Both the position numbers and the translations under genes were made by a program. From [Clostridium] citroniae WAL-17108 (GTDB lineage Bacteria > Bacillota > Clostridia > Lachnospirales > Lachnospiraceae): DNA of 64,000 nt. The DNA lies in the NCBI RefSeq assembly GCF_000233455.1, contig NZ_JH376420.1:98582-162581 (forward strand). Reading direction: 5' to 3'. Position 1 is the stretch's first letter; each line of letters begins with the position of its first letter. This document shows, in pieces, positions 26,466-34,964 of this stretch. Below the pieces are notes generated by a model that was not told where the DNA came from, searched no databases, and was given only the letters and a program-made list of their open reading frames with translations.

Positions 26466-26511
26466 TAAAAAGGAGCAGCCTGACAACTGGACTTACACCG
26501 TCAGGCTACTC
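26466..26511 (-). terminator. Terminator of yeiH
   Basis: GAG-AGCCTGAC (26473-26484) pairs with GTCAGGCT-CTC (26500-26511) with one mismatch; on the minus strand it is followed by CCTTTTTATT. It ends the transcript of the exporter gene. Confidence 0.8.
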
Positions 26512-26575
26512 GCTGTACTTATATTATACTAAAAATAATCCTATTTTTCCAGACATTGATCCGGATCATACCGCA

Positions 26576-27613
26576 TCAGATAATGCCCATAAAATACTCC
26601 ACACCAATGGCCACAATCACCACCAGAGCCGAGATAATAAATCCATGGAGCATGGGTGCTGCGCCTGACTGGTACATTTCCTTAAAACTCGTATTCAGGC
26701 CAATGGCACCAAGGGATGCCACCATCAGGAATTTACTCATCTCCTTTAGGGCCAAAGACAAGGACGGTGAAATGAATCCCAGGCTGTTTATAAACGCCAG
26801 GGCCAGAAATCCTAAGATAAACCATGGAAACAGGGATGAGAATTTTATATTTGCCCTTATATCCCCATTTAAACCTGTTGCCGCCGCTTCTTTGCGCTTG
26901 AGGCGAACCTCAATCAATGCAAAGATGATCACCGTGGGTATGATGGACAATGTGCGCGTCAGCTTTACCATGGTGGCAAAATCACCTGCCGCCTCAGAAA
27001 AAGCATATCCTGCCGCCACAACACTGGAGGTGTCATTGACTGCTGTTCCCGACCACAATCCATAGGCCATATCGCTCAGTCCCATTGCCCTGCCCATAAT
27101 GGGAAACAACAGAATCATTGCCATATCAAACAGGAAGGTGGCAGACATGGCATAGGCAATGTCCCTGTCCCTGGCATTTACCGCCGGTGCAATGGCGGCT
27201 ATGGCCGAACCTCCGCAGATACCTGTTCCGGCCGAGATCAGATTTGATAACTTCCAGTTTAATCCCAATGCCTTTCCCACAAAGTAACCGCCTCCAAAGC
27301 AGGTGAGCAGCGTAAAACACATCACAACCAGAGAATACCGGCCCACATGCAGGATGGTCTGTATGCTCAGGGATGCTCCCAGCAGTATGATGGCAAGCTT
27401 CAGGATCTTTTTCGATGTAAATCTGACTCCCGCTTGTGCGGCAGGTACCGGCCTCCAGAAATAATTCAGAAGCATTCCCAGAAATAAAGCAATGACCGAT
27501 GCGCCAATGAGATGGACAGGCAAAAGGGACTCCAGAACCACTGCTGCTGCGGCAATGGTCAGGGAGAGTAAAAACCCGGGTCCGATCTCATATATTTTTT
27601 TCAAACAGTCCAT
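26576..27613 (-). CDS. yeiH: YeiH-family putative sulfate/sulfite exporter
   Basis: Membrane protein of the YeiH family (conserved hypothetical 698), about 345 aa with some ten helices. Family marks are GTGICGGSAIAAIAPAV (about residue 130-150), the Gly-rich GGGYFVGKALGLNW and WFILGFLALAF. Start: an in-frame GTG at 27622 lies too close to the AAAGG site; the ATG at 27613 has an 11-nt gap and is preferred. The divergent LysR-type gene is the expected partner (YeiE with YeiH), and in other bacteria that pair is linked to sulfite stress. Substrate here is inferred. Confidence 0.85.
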   Translation of the reverse strand: MDCLKKIYEIGPGFLLSLTIAAAAVVLESLLPVHLIGASVIALFLGMLLNYFWRPVPAAQAGVRFTSKKILKLAIILLGASLSIQTILHVGRYSLVVMCFTLLTCFGGGYFVGKALGLNWKLSNLISAGTGICGGSAIAAIAPAVNARDRDIAYAMSATFLFDMAMILLFPIMGRAMGLSDMAYGLWSGTAVNDTSSVVAAGYAFSEAAGDFATMVKLTRTLSIIPTVIIFALIEVRLKRKEAAATGLNGDIRANIKFSSLFPWFILGFLALAFINSLGFISPSLSLALKEMSKFLMVASLGAIGLNTSFKEMYQSGAAPMLHGFIISALVVIVAIGVEYFMGII

Positions 27614-27664
27614 ACTATACACTACCTTTCTTTTTTTGTCCTCATTACTATAACAGCCCTTTTC

Positions 27665-27712
27665 GATAATGTCTAATTATCATTTTTTTATCTTCGATAA
27701 ATTAATCTTATC
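27665..27712. promoter_or_regulatory. Two LysR-type operator dyads between yeiH and the regulator
   Basis: GATAATgtctaATTATC (27665-27681) and GATAAattaatcTTATC (27696-27712) are two 17-bp dyads of the same form, GATAA-N7-TTATC, with starts 31 bp apart, about three helical turns. They fill the short region between the divergent genes, the normal place for recognition and activation sites of a LysR regulator. Confidence 0.65.
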
Positions 27713-27731
27713 ACAAACAGGAGGAGTCTTT

Positions 27732-28589
27732 ATGCTTGATTATCGAATGGAAACATTTCTGACCTTATGCCAAACCCTGAATTACCGCGCCACTGCCCAG
27801 ATGCTGCATATTACGCAGCCGGCTGTAACCCAGCAGATCCACTGTCTGGAGGATTACTACGGGTGCCGCCTGTTCTCCTACGACAAACGTCATCTGTCCA
27901 TGACCCCGGAAGCTGAACTCATACGCCGGCATCTGAATTCCATGAATTATCAGGAAAAACACTTACTGCGCACCTTAAAAACACCAAAGGGTCATGAATT
28001 GAAGATCGGTGTCACAAAAACCATTGGGGAATATGTGATCACAGCCCAGGTGGAAGGTTTTCTGAAGGAAGAAAACAACCGCATCAGCGTGGAAACGGAC
28101 AACACTAAGCGGATCCTGGAATATCTGGATCACGGGGAAATTGATTTTGCACTGGTGGAAGGCTTTTTCAGCCGTTCCAAATACCAATGCAGGCAGTATC
28201 TGAGGGAACCCTTTGTGGGATTCTGCAGTTTGGGACATCCCTTTGCCGGAGAGATCATCCCCATGGAACGGCTGTTTCAGGAAAATATCATTGTTCGTGA
28301 AAAAGGATCCGGTACCAGGAGCATATTAAAAAGGATGCTGGAAGAAAACAACCATACCCTGTCTGACTTTTCCCGTGTCACCCACATAGGAAACTTCAGG
28401 CTGCTGCAGCACCTTGTGGCCTCCGGGTGCGGCATTACCTTTGCCTACCAGGCGTTTGAAAACAGTCATTTCCCCATCTCCCCGTTCCAGGTGGATGGGT
28501 GGAACATATCCAGGGATTTCTATTATGTGTATCTTCCCAATACCAGCGCACTGCAATCGGTGGAGTTGTTTGAGGCTTACCGGGTATGA
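27732..28589 (+). CDS. LysR-family transcriptional regulator (YeiE-like)
   Basis: 285-aa LysR-type regulator. N-terminal winged helix: RMETFLTLCQTLNYRATAQMLHITQPAVTQQI (first 40 residues) with the classic TQPAVT recognition region; the rest is a periplasmic-binding-like co-inducer domain. The ATG at 27732 has GGAGG eight nt upstream. It is divergent from yeiH, and the pair shares a 118-bp intergenic region with two matching dyads. It probably controls yeiH in response to a sulfur compound, by analogy to YeiE, and its own expression. Confidence 0.9.
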   Translation: MLDYRMETFLTLCQTLNYRATAQMLHITQPAVTQQIHCLEDYYGCRLFSYDKRHLSMTPEAELIRRHLNSMNYQEKHLLRTLKTPKGHELKIGVTKTIGEYVITAQVEGFLKEENNRISVETDNTKRILEYLDHGEIDFALVEGFFSRSKYQCRQYLREPFVGFCSLGHPFAGEIIPMERLFQENIIVREKGSGTRSILKRMLEENNHTLSDFSRVTHIGNFRLLQHLVASGCGITFAYQAFENSHFPISPFQVDGWNISRDFYYVYLPNTSALQSVELFEAYRV

Positions 28590-28651
28590 TCCTTGGGTGA
28601 TTCTGTACTAACTATACGAGGGAATTCCAGAGAAATTTCCTATGATATCAT

Positions 28652-28696
28652 AAAAAGGTTCCAAGACACGTTAAATCGTATCTTGGAACCTTTTTT
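28652..28696. terminator. Bidirectional terminator between lysR gene and tsf
   Basis: AAAAAGGTTCCAAGA (28652-28666) and TCTTGGAACCTTTTT (28681-28695) form a 15-bp perfect stem with A and T runs on both sides, so it can end transcripts from both converging genes. Confidence 0.9.
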
Positions 28697-28744
28697 ATTT
28701 TTATCCGTTTGGACATGATTATCAGTTTGGACATTAACAGGAAA

Positions 28745-29680
28745 TTACATCCCCATCTGCTTAGCTACCTCAGCTGCAAAATCCTCGTTCTTCTTCTCAA
28801 GACCTTCGCCAGTCTCAAAACGAACAAACTTCTTGATCTTGATGTTGGCGCCGTTTTCCTTAGCTACGGCTGCAACATACTGGGATACGCTCTGCTTGCC
28901 GTCCTCAGCCTTAACGTAAACCTGATCCAACAGACAGGTTTCCTTCAGCTCCTTGTTTACACGGCCCTTTACCATACCCTCGATAATCTTATCGTTGGCA
29001 TCCGGCTTCTCATTCTTAGCAGCTGCTGTGAGGATCTCAGTTTCTTTGGCAATATATTCAGCGCTTACTTCATCCCTGCTGGTGAACATTGGCTTTAATG
29101 CAGCTGCCTGCATTGCCACGTTCTTCGCCATCTCAGTAATAGCATCGTTTACAACATCTGTCTCAACATCAATCAGAACGCCGATCTTACCGCCTGCATG
29201 GATATAGGAAGCAACAAAACCATTGGCCTCTTCTACCTGCTCAAAACGGCGGATGTTCATGTTCTCGCCAATAATGGCAATCTGGGAAGCCAGTGCTTCC
29301 TTCACGGTCAGGGACTCATCCTTGGCCCACTTCTCTTCCAGGAATGCGTCTAAATCCTTAGCGCTTGTGTTCAGAGCCTGTGCTGCCACATCAGCAACAT
29401 AAGTCTGGAACTTCTCATTCTTAGCAACGAAGTCAGTCTCTGCGTTTACTTCAACTACAACTGCCTTCTTATGATCATCGGTTAATGCGGTAGCCACGAT
29501 ACCTTCAGCCGCGATACGGCCGGCCTTCTTAGCTGCTCCGGCAAGTCCTTTTTCCCTCAGGAATTCAACGGCCTTATCCATATCGCCATCAGTTGCTGCA
29601 AGAGCTTTCTTGCAGTCCATCATTCCGGCACCGGTTACTTCTCTTAACTCTTTTACCATTGCTGCGGTTACTGCTGCCAT
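28745..29680 (-). CDS. tsf: Elongation factor Ts
   Basis: Nucleotide exchange factor for EF-Tu, 311 aa. The N-terminal UBA-like domain starts MAAVTAAMVKELREVTGAGMMDCKKAL-type (read in pieces: VKELREVTGAGMMD and KKALAATDGD), followed by the core motif VEVNAETDFVAKN that contacts EF-Tu. The ATG at 29680 lies eight nt after GGAGG; a TTG five codons upstream overlaps that site and is rejected. It follows rpsB by 36 bp as in most bacteria and ends at a strong terminator. Confidence 0.98.
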   Translation of the reverse strand: MAAVTAAMVKELREVTGAGMMDCKKALAATDGDMDKAVEFLREKGLAGAAKKAGRIAAEGIVATALTDDHKKAVVVEVNAETDFVAKNEKFQTYVADVAAQALNTSAKDLDAFLEEKWAKDESLTVKEALASQIAIIGENMNIRRFEQVEEANGFVASYIHAGGKIGVLIDVETDVVNDAITEMAKNVAMQAAALKPMFTSRDEVSAEYIAKETEILTAAAKNEKPDANDKIIEGMVKGRVNKELKETCLLDQVYVKAEDGKQSVSQYVAAVAKENGANIKIKKFVRFETGEGLEKKNEDFAAEVAKQMGM

Positions 29681-29716
29681 TTCATTTTCCTCCAATTTAA
29701 AAGTTTTAAAGTTTAA

Positions 29717-30463
29717 TTAAGCCTCTGCTGCCTCAAATGTCTGGGCAGGAATCTCCAGCTCCATTGCACCTTCTAAAACTTCACCCTGCTTAGCTTCGAT
29801 CACTGCATCAGCCATCTTGGAAACGATCAGCTTAACAGCTCTGATAGCGTCATCGTTGCCAGGGATAACGTAATCAAGTTCCTCAGGATCACAGTTGGTA
29901 TCAACAATACCAATTAACGGAATACCCAGTGTGTGAGCTTCCTGTACACAGATATGCTCTTTCTTAGGATCTACGATAAAGATTGCATCCGGAAGCTTCT
30001 TCATATCCTTGATTCCGCCCAGGTTCTTCTCTAACTTATCCCATTCCTTCTTTAACTCAATAACTTCCTTCTTAGGAAGAACATCAAATGTTCCGTCTGT
30101 GGACATGGTCTCAATCTGTTTCAGCCTTGCAATACGGCTCTGGATGGTCTTGAAGTTGGTCAGCATACCGCCCAGCCATCTCTCATTAACAAAGTACATA
30201 CCGCAGCGCTCAGCTTCAGCCTTGATTGCTTCCTGTGCCTGCTTCTTTGTACCTACAAACAGGATGGTGCCTCCCTCAGCAGCAATATCGGATACTGCCT
30301 TGTAAGCCTCATCAACCTTGCCTACAGACTTCTGTAAGTCGATGATGTAGATACCGTTTCTCTCGGTATAGATGTATGGAGCCATCTTAGGGTTCCATCT
30401 TCTTGTCTGGTGACCAAAGTGTACGCCAGCTTCCAGTAACTGCTTCATTGAAATAACGCTCAT
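29717..30463 (-). CDS. rpsB: 30S ribosomal protein S2
   Basis: Ribosomal protein S2, 248 aa. Typical marks: [23 protein letters not shown] at the N terminus (residues 5-27, given here in pieces [11 protein letters not shown] and TRRWNPKM), [35 protein letters not shown] and the late [10 protein letters not shown]. The ATG at 30463 lies after a GGAGG. A compact leader hairpin lies about 25 nt upstream, where S2 or another product could feed back. It is co-transcribed with tsf. Confidence 0.98.
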   Translation of the reverse strand: MSVISMKQLLEAGVHFGHQTRRWNPKMAPYIYTERNGIYIIDLQKSVGKVDEAYKAVSDIAAEGGTILFVGTKKQAQEAIKAEAERCGMYFVNERWLGGMLTNFKTIQSRIARLKQIETMSTDGTFDVLPKKEVIELKKEWDKLEKNLGGIKDMKKLPDAIFIVDPKKEHICVQEAHTLGIPLIGIVDTNCDPEELDYVIPGNDDAIRAVKLIVSKMADAVIEAKQGEVLEGAMELEIPAQTFEAAEA

Positions 30464-30487
30464 GTTCTTTACCTCCATGTGGTTTTA

Positions 30488-30515
30488 GCCTGCTACGCTT
30501 CACGTAGGTTCAGGC
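30488..30515 (-). promoter_or_regulatory. Leader hairpin of rpsB
   Basis: On the minus strand GCCTG-AAC-CTACG-TGAAG-CGTAG-CAGGC folds into two stacked 5-bp stems with a 3-nt bulge on one side, about 25 nt upstream of the rpsB start. A structured leader in front of rpsB is a common place for autogenous control by S2; that it works this way here is inferred. Confidence 0.5.
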
Positions 30516-30645
30516 ACTTCCGTCTGCTTCTCATGTTTCCCGGAAGACCTGTCCGAATATTAGTTTCCAGTTAAATGTTGGTTTCCAATATACATCCAGG
30601 CACCGTCCCGTAGAATCCACAGACGTGTTTTTTGTCAGCCTTACA

Positions 30646-30674
30646 AATATAACATAAAAACAGACAGCTTGCAA
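30646..30674 (-). promoter_or_regulatory. rpsB-tsf promoter inside the codY terminator
   Basis: On the minus strand TTGCAA (30669-30674), a 17-bp spacer and TATATT (30646-30651). The -35 hexamer is part of the downstream arm of the codY terminator, so terminator and promoter share bases. Confidence 0.55.
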
Positions 30675-30705
30675 GCACTTTTACGTGTTTTTGCAAACTG
30701 TCTGT
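30655..30705 (-). terminator. Terminator of codY
   Basis: ACAGACAGcTTGCAA (30660-30674) pairs with TTGCAAaCTGTCTGT (30691-30705), a stem of 14 pairs with one mismatch, then TTTTTATG on the minus strand. It directly follows the codY stop codon. Confidence 0.85.
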
Positions 30706-30717
30706 CATCTTTGTCAT

Positions 30718-31506
30718 CTACTTCAGGTTTGAGTTGGATGCCTTAATCGCTTTCAATTCATCAAACACCACATCATTGAGCACCTTGATGTAGGTTCCCT
30801 TCATTCCGGAAGAACGGGACTCGATCACGCCGGCGCTCTCAAACTTGCGCAGGGCATTGACGATCACGGAACGGGTGATTCCCACACGGTCTGCGATCTT
30901 GCTTGCCACCAGGATTCCCTCATTCCCATCCAGTTCCTCAAAAATATGGATGATGGCCTCCAGTTCTGAAAATGAAAGGGTGCTGATGGCTGATTTGACA
31001 ATCTGCACCTTTCTTGTCTCCTCTGCATTCTCCTCATTCACGGAGCGCATCATCTCAAGTCCCACCACGGTGGTGCCGTACTCGCTCAATATGATATCAT
31101 CAATATCAAAATGGTCGTCAGACTTATAAATAAACAGTGTTCCCAGCCGCTCCCCCGCAATGTCAATGGGAGTAATGATGGCCTGGTACTTTCTTACATT
31201 TTCCTCTGCAAATCCCAAGGTTGCCAGGTTCACATTCTCCTTGGTAGACAAAACGCTGAGGAGACGCTCATTCAGCATCTTATCGATGTAACCGCCTACC
31301 TGGTCCTCAATCAGCTCCTCAATCTCATCCACTCCGGGACAAATACTTACACCAAGCACTTTTCCCTTCTTGCTGATCACAAGAATATTAGATAACAATA
31401 TCTCGCTCAATACCTTGCAGATGTCATTGAATACCACTTTATGCGAATTGTTGTTATGCAATAGCTTGTTAATTTTCCTCGTTTTGTCCAACAATTGAAC
31501 GCTCAT
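30718..31506 (-). CDS. codY: Global regulator CodY
   Basis: GTP- and branched-chain-amino-acid-sensing repressor, 262 aa, normal size. N-terminal GAF domain (MSVQLLDKTRKINKLL, GERLGTLFIYKSDDHFD) and a C-terminal winged helix with ASKIADRVGITRSVIVNALRKFE-type recognition helix (about residues 200-222; key words ADRVGITRSVIVNAL and SAGVIESRS). The ATG at 31506 follows AGGAGG by nine nt. CodY represses amino-acid and peptide uptake and other stationary-phase genes while nutrients are rich. It lies after topA, as in related clostridia. Confidence 0.97.
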   Translation of the reverse strand: MSVQLLDKTRKINKLLHNNNSHKVVFNDICKVLSEILLSNILVISKKGKVLGVSICPGVDEIEELIEDQVGGYIDKMLNERLLSVLSTKENVNLATLGFAEENVRKYQAIITPIDIAGERLGTLFIYKSDDHFDIDDIILSEYGTTVVGLEMMRSVNEENAEETRKVQIVKSAISTLSFSELEAIIHIFEELDGNEGILVASKIADRVGITRSVIVNALRKFESAGVIESRSSGMKGTYIKVLNDVVFDELKAIKASNSNLK

Positions 31507-31565
31507 AATCGAAAACCTCCTTATCCAATTTGTATAACGCCCCAAAATGCCCTACTAATAATTGA

Positions 31566-31594
31566 ATTTTAGCACAATTTTTAAGCAATAACAA
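31566..31594 (-). promoter_or_regulatory. codY promoter with CodY-box-like sequence
   Basis: TTGTTA (31589-31594), 17 bp, TAAAAT (31566-31571) on the minus strand. AATTGTGCTAAAATT (31565-31579, minus strand) covers the -10 and matches 11 of 15 positions of the CodY motif AATTTTCWGAAAATT, so self-repression is possible. Confidence 0.5.
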
Positions 31595-31662
31595 GAGTTT
31601 TTTGAAGTTTTCGATTATTTTAAGATTTATATATATTTCCTTATTTACATTTACATTTTTTT

Positions 31663-33750
31663 CTATTTTTCCTTTATGTCCATGCGGTATCCGCAGGTTT
31701 CATTGGAGCAGAGAAGCTTGTTGCCCTTTTCCACCATGTAAGAACCACAGTTAGGGCACTTCTGGTTGGAAGGTTTCTGCCATGACATGAAATCACAATC
31801 CGGATTGGCCTCGCACCCGTAGTACAGCCGGCCCTTCTTTGTCTTCTTGCGGACCACTTCCTTTCCGCACTTAGGACAGGGCACACCGATCTTCTCAAAA
31901 TACGGCTTTGTATTCTTGCAGTCCGGGAAACCGGGGCATGCAAGGAATTTTCCGTGAGGGCCGTACTTGATCACCATCTGACGGCCGCAGAGGTCACAGA
32001 CCTCATCAGAAACCTCATCAGCGATCTTCACTGATTCCAACTCCTGCTCAGCGATCTGAACAGCCTCGTCCAGATCCGGATAGAAATTGCTCACAACAGT
32101 CTTCCACGCAACGGTTCCGTCCGCCACCTTATCCAGCAATGATTCCATGTTGGCCGTAAAGTTGGGATCCACAATGCTGGGGAATGAGTTTTTCATAATG
32201 CGGTTTACCACATCTCCCAGTTCCGTCACATAAAGGTTCTTGCTCTCCTTTACCACATACCTTCTGGCAATAATGGTGGTAATAGTGGGCGCATAAGTAC
32301 TTGGACGGCCAATGCCCTGCTCTTCCAGCGCTTTTACAAGGGAAGCTTCCGTGTAATGTGCCGGCGGCTGGGTGAAATGCTGGCTTGGATCCAGATGGTC
32401 CAGCTTTAATTTTGTTCCCTTTTCCAGGTTGCCCAGCACCTGGTTCTTTTCCTCCTCGTCATCTGACTCCACATAGACGGACATAAAGCCCTCAAAGGTC
32501 AGCCTTGAAGCGGATGTGGTGAAAATATGGCTGCCTGCCCCGATCCTCACGGAAGTGGTCTCATAAACAGCGGAAGCCATACGGCTGGCTGTAAAGCGCT
32601 TCCAGATCAGCTGGTACAGGCGGAACAGATCCCTTTGAAGGGATTCTTTTACAATGGTAGGAGTCAATGTAATATCAGTGGGACGGATGGCCTCATGGGC
32701 ATCCTGGATCTTCCCGTTCTCTTTTTTAGTCTGGGTGCCCTGGGTCACATAGTCCGCGCCGTAATGTTCTTTTACAAACTCTCTTGCTGCTGCGTCCGCC
32801 TCGTCTGCGATACGTGTGGAATCCGTACGCAGGTAGGTGATAAGGCCCAGGGTTCCATGGCCCTTAACCTCTACGCCTTCATACAGCTGCTGAGCCAGAC
32901 GCATGGTTTTTTGTGTGGAGAAATTCAGCGCCTTGGAAGCTTCCTGCTGAAGGGTACTGGTGGTAAACGGAATGGGTGCCTTCTTGACACGCTCCCCCTT
33001 CTTCACTTCCTCCACCTCATAGCTGCAGCCTTCCAGTTCCTTTAAGATCTGATCCAGTTCTTCCTTGTTGCGAATCGTGGACTTGCCGCCTTTAGAATCC
33101 CTGGTACCGTAGTACTTGCCCATTAACGCCTTTTTACTTCCCTTCATCAAAAGGTCGGCATCCAGATTCCAGTATTCCTCCGGAATAAAAGCGTTGATCT
33201 CGTCCTCCCTGTCGCAGATCATCCTCAGGGCAACCGACTGCACACGTCCTGCACTTAAGCCCCTCTTGACCTTTGCCCAGAGAAGGGGGCTGATGCGGTA
33301 ACCAACCATACGGTCCAGCATCCTTCTTGTCTGCTGTGCGTTCACCAGGTTCATGTCCAAGTCCCTGGGAGATTTAAAGGAAGCTTTTACAGCATTCTTG
33401 GTAATCTCATTAAAGCTGATCCGGTATACATCCTTGCCCTTTTGCTCATCCAGCTTTAACGCCTTCATCAGATGCCAGGATATGGCCTCCCCTTCACGGT
33501 CAGGGTCTGTTGCCAGATAGATCTTATCCGCTTTTTTCACTTCCTTGCGAAGCTTTGCCAGCACATCGCCTTTTCCTCTGATCGTAATGTACTTTGGTTC
33601 ATAGTCATGCTCCGCATCAAAACCCAGCTGGCTTTTGGGAAGGTCTCTCACGTGGCCCCCTGAGGCATCCACCTCATAGTTGTTTCCCAGAAACTTCTTG
33701 ATGGTTTTTACTTTTGCTGGTGACTCCACAATTACCAGATAATTTGCCAT
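31663..33750 (-). CDS. topA: DNA topoisomerase I
   Basis: Type IA topoisomerase, 695 aa, relaxing negative supercoils. TOPRIM domain at the start (YLVIVESPAKVKTIKKFLG, then DPDREGEAISWH), and the active-site tyrosine is Y306 in ITYLRTDSTR. The C-terminal part has three Cys4 zinc ribbons (CDLCGRQ..C..C from about residue 578, CPKCGKE..C..C, CPNCGSY..C..C), usual for Firmicute TopA. AAGGAG precedes the ATG. It follows dprA by 50 bp in the yifB-dprA-topA-codY block. Confidence 0.98.
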   Translation of the reverse strand: MANYLVIVESPAKVKTIKKFLGNNYEVDASGGHVRDLPKSQLGFDAEHDYEPKYITIRGKGDVLAKLRKEVKKADKIYLATDPDREGEAISWHLMKALKLDEQKGKDVYRISFNEITKNAVKASFKSPRDLDMNLVNAQQTRRMLDRMVGYRISPLLWAKVKRGLSAGRVQSVALRMICDREDEINAFIPEEYWNLDADLLMKGSKKALMGKYYGTRDSKGGKSTIRNKEELDQILKELEGCSYEVEEVKKGERVKKAPIPFTTSTLQQEASKALNFSTQKTMRLAQQLYEGVEVKGHGTLGLITYLRTDSTRIADEADAAAREFVKEHYGADYVTQGTQTKKENGKIQDAHEAIRPTDITLTPTIVKESLQRDLFRLYQLIWKRFTASRMASAVYETTSVRIGAGSHIFTTSASRLTFEGFMSVYVESDDEEEKNQVLGNLEKGTKLKLDHLDPSQHFTQPPAHYTEASLVKALEEQGIGRPSTYAPTITTIIARRYVVKESKNLYVTELGDVVNRIMKNSFPSIVDPNFTANMESLLDKVADGTVAWKTVVSNFYPDLDEAVQIAEQELESVKIADEVSDEVCDLCGRQMVIKYGPHGKFLACPGFPDCKNTKPYFEKIGVPCPKCGKEVVRKKTKKGRLYYGCEANPDCDFMSWQKPSNQKCPNCGSYMVEKGNKLLCSNETCGYRMDIKEK

Positions 33751-33800
33751 TGTAAAACTCCTTATTCCCTGTTCTTATATTGATAAATACACATAAATTA

Positions 33801-34964
33801 CTATTCGTTTGTCATTCCTTGTACATAGTACTGGCCTCTCGCCCGCACTGCATATCCTCCCAGTTCCAGTTCCAGCAGAGCGCTCATACAAAGGCTCACA
33901 GAAAGTCCTGTAAGCACTGCGATCTGTTCCGGGTTTCTGGGTTCGGAATCCAGGCAACTATACACCATTTTTTCAATCTTGGCAAGTCCCTTATTGTCTT
34001 TTTTGTTAGAAATCCTTTGTTTTTCGTAAAAAATGCCCATATCTTCCAGGACATCCAAAGGGGATGTCAGGATCCCTGCTCCGGCTCTGATCAGATAATT
34101 GCACCCCTGGCTTAGGGGATCTGTAATCCTGCCGGGAAGGGCATATATATCCTTTCCCTGTTCCAGTCCCAGCTGCGCCGTGATCAGGGAACCGCTCTTT
34201 TGCCTGGCCTCAATCACCAGGATCGCGTCAGATAATCCGCTTATGATCCGGTTGCGCACAGGAAAATTCCGGGCGCAGGGCTCTTCCTGGGGCGCATACT
34301 CAGATATGATACCGCCCTTTTCAAGAATCTGTTCAAACAGTCTGTAATTTGTTTTGGGATAACAGATATTTACCCCACAGCCCAGCACTGCGAAAGTCCT
34401 TCCTCCGCCTTTTACAGCTCCCGCGTGGCCGGCCCCATCGATTCCCAAGGCAAGGCCGCTGATAACCTGTACCCCTTGTCCGGCCAGTTCCCTGCTTATA
34501 TACTCCGCAGACTGTTTTCCATAGAATGTACAGTTTCTGGCCCCGATCACCGCTGCTGTGGGAATCTCCTCCTTTGGAAGTTCCCCTTTTACATAGAGTC
34601 CCATGGGATAGTCATAAATATGCCCCAGACGTTTTGGATATTCCGGATCAAGGGGTGTTACAAAACGGATTCCCTTTTCCGGCAGGCTGTGGTACTCCTG
34701 GCGCATGGGTTCCAGTTCCTTCTTCCATCTGTCAAATTGAAGGCATTGTTTTTCGCTGCGCAGGATTCCCATTCGGCGCAATTCTGTTCCTTCTATATAA
34801 TATACATTCTCGAATCCTCCTGCCCGCTCACCGGCCTTTTTAACAGTCACGGCGCCAACACCCGGACACCTGGTGAGCCAATAGATGAACTCCTTTTCCC
34901 TGTTTAATTTAAGGACCGGGCCTTCCTGCTCCAACTGTCCTAACCTGTCCTTTATCATCCCCAT
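33801..34964 (-). CDS. dprA: DNA-processing protein DprA
   Basis: Single-strand-DNA-binding RecA loader used in transformation, 387 aa. An N-terminal HhH/SAM-like domain (about 25-70) is followed by the Rossmann fold with VIGARNCTFYG, VISGLALGIDGAGH, GCGVNICYP, NRIISGLSDAILVIEA and SGSLITAQLGLEQG, and a C-terminal winged helix (PEQIAVLTGLSVSLCMSALLELELGG, key LTGLSVSLCMSALLEL). It overlaps the end of yifB by ten bases and has GGAGG nine nt before its ATG, so the two are translated together. Both neighbours have links to competence. Confidence 0.96.
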   Translation of the reverse strand: MGMIKDRLGQLEQEGPVLKLNREKEFIYWLTRCPGVGAVTVKKAGERAGGFENVYYIEGTELRRMGILRSEKQCLQFDRWKKELEPMRQEYHSLPEKGIRFVTPLDPEYPKRLGHIYDYPMGLYVKGELPKEEIPTAAVIGARNCTFYGKQSAEYISRELAGQGVQVISGLALGIDGAGHAGAVKGGGRTFAVLGCGVNICYPKTNYRLFEQILEKGGIISEYAPQEEPCARNFPVRNRIISGLSDAILVIEARQKSGSLITAQLGLEQGKDIYALPGRITDPLSQGCNYLIRAGAGILTSPLDVLEDMGIFYEKQRISNKKDNKGLAKIEKMVYSCLDSEPRNPEQIAVLTGLSVSLCMSALLELELGGYAVRARGQYYVQGMTNE

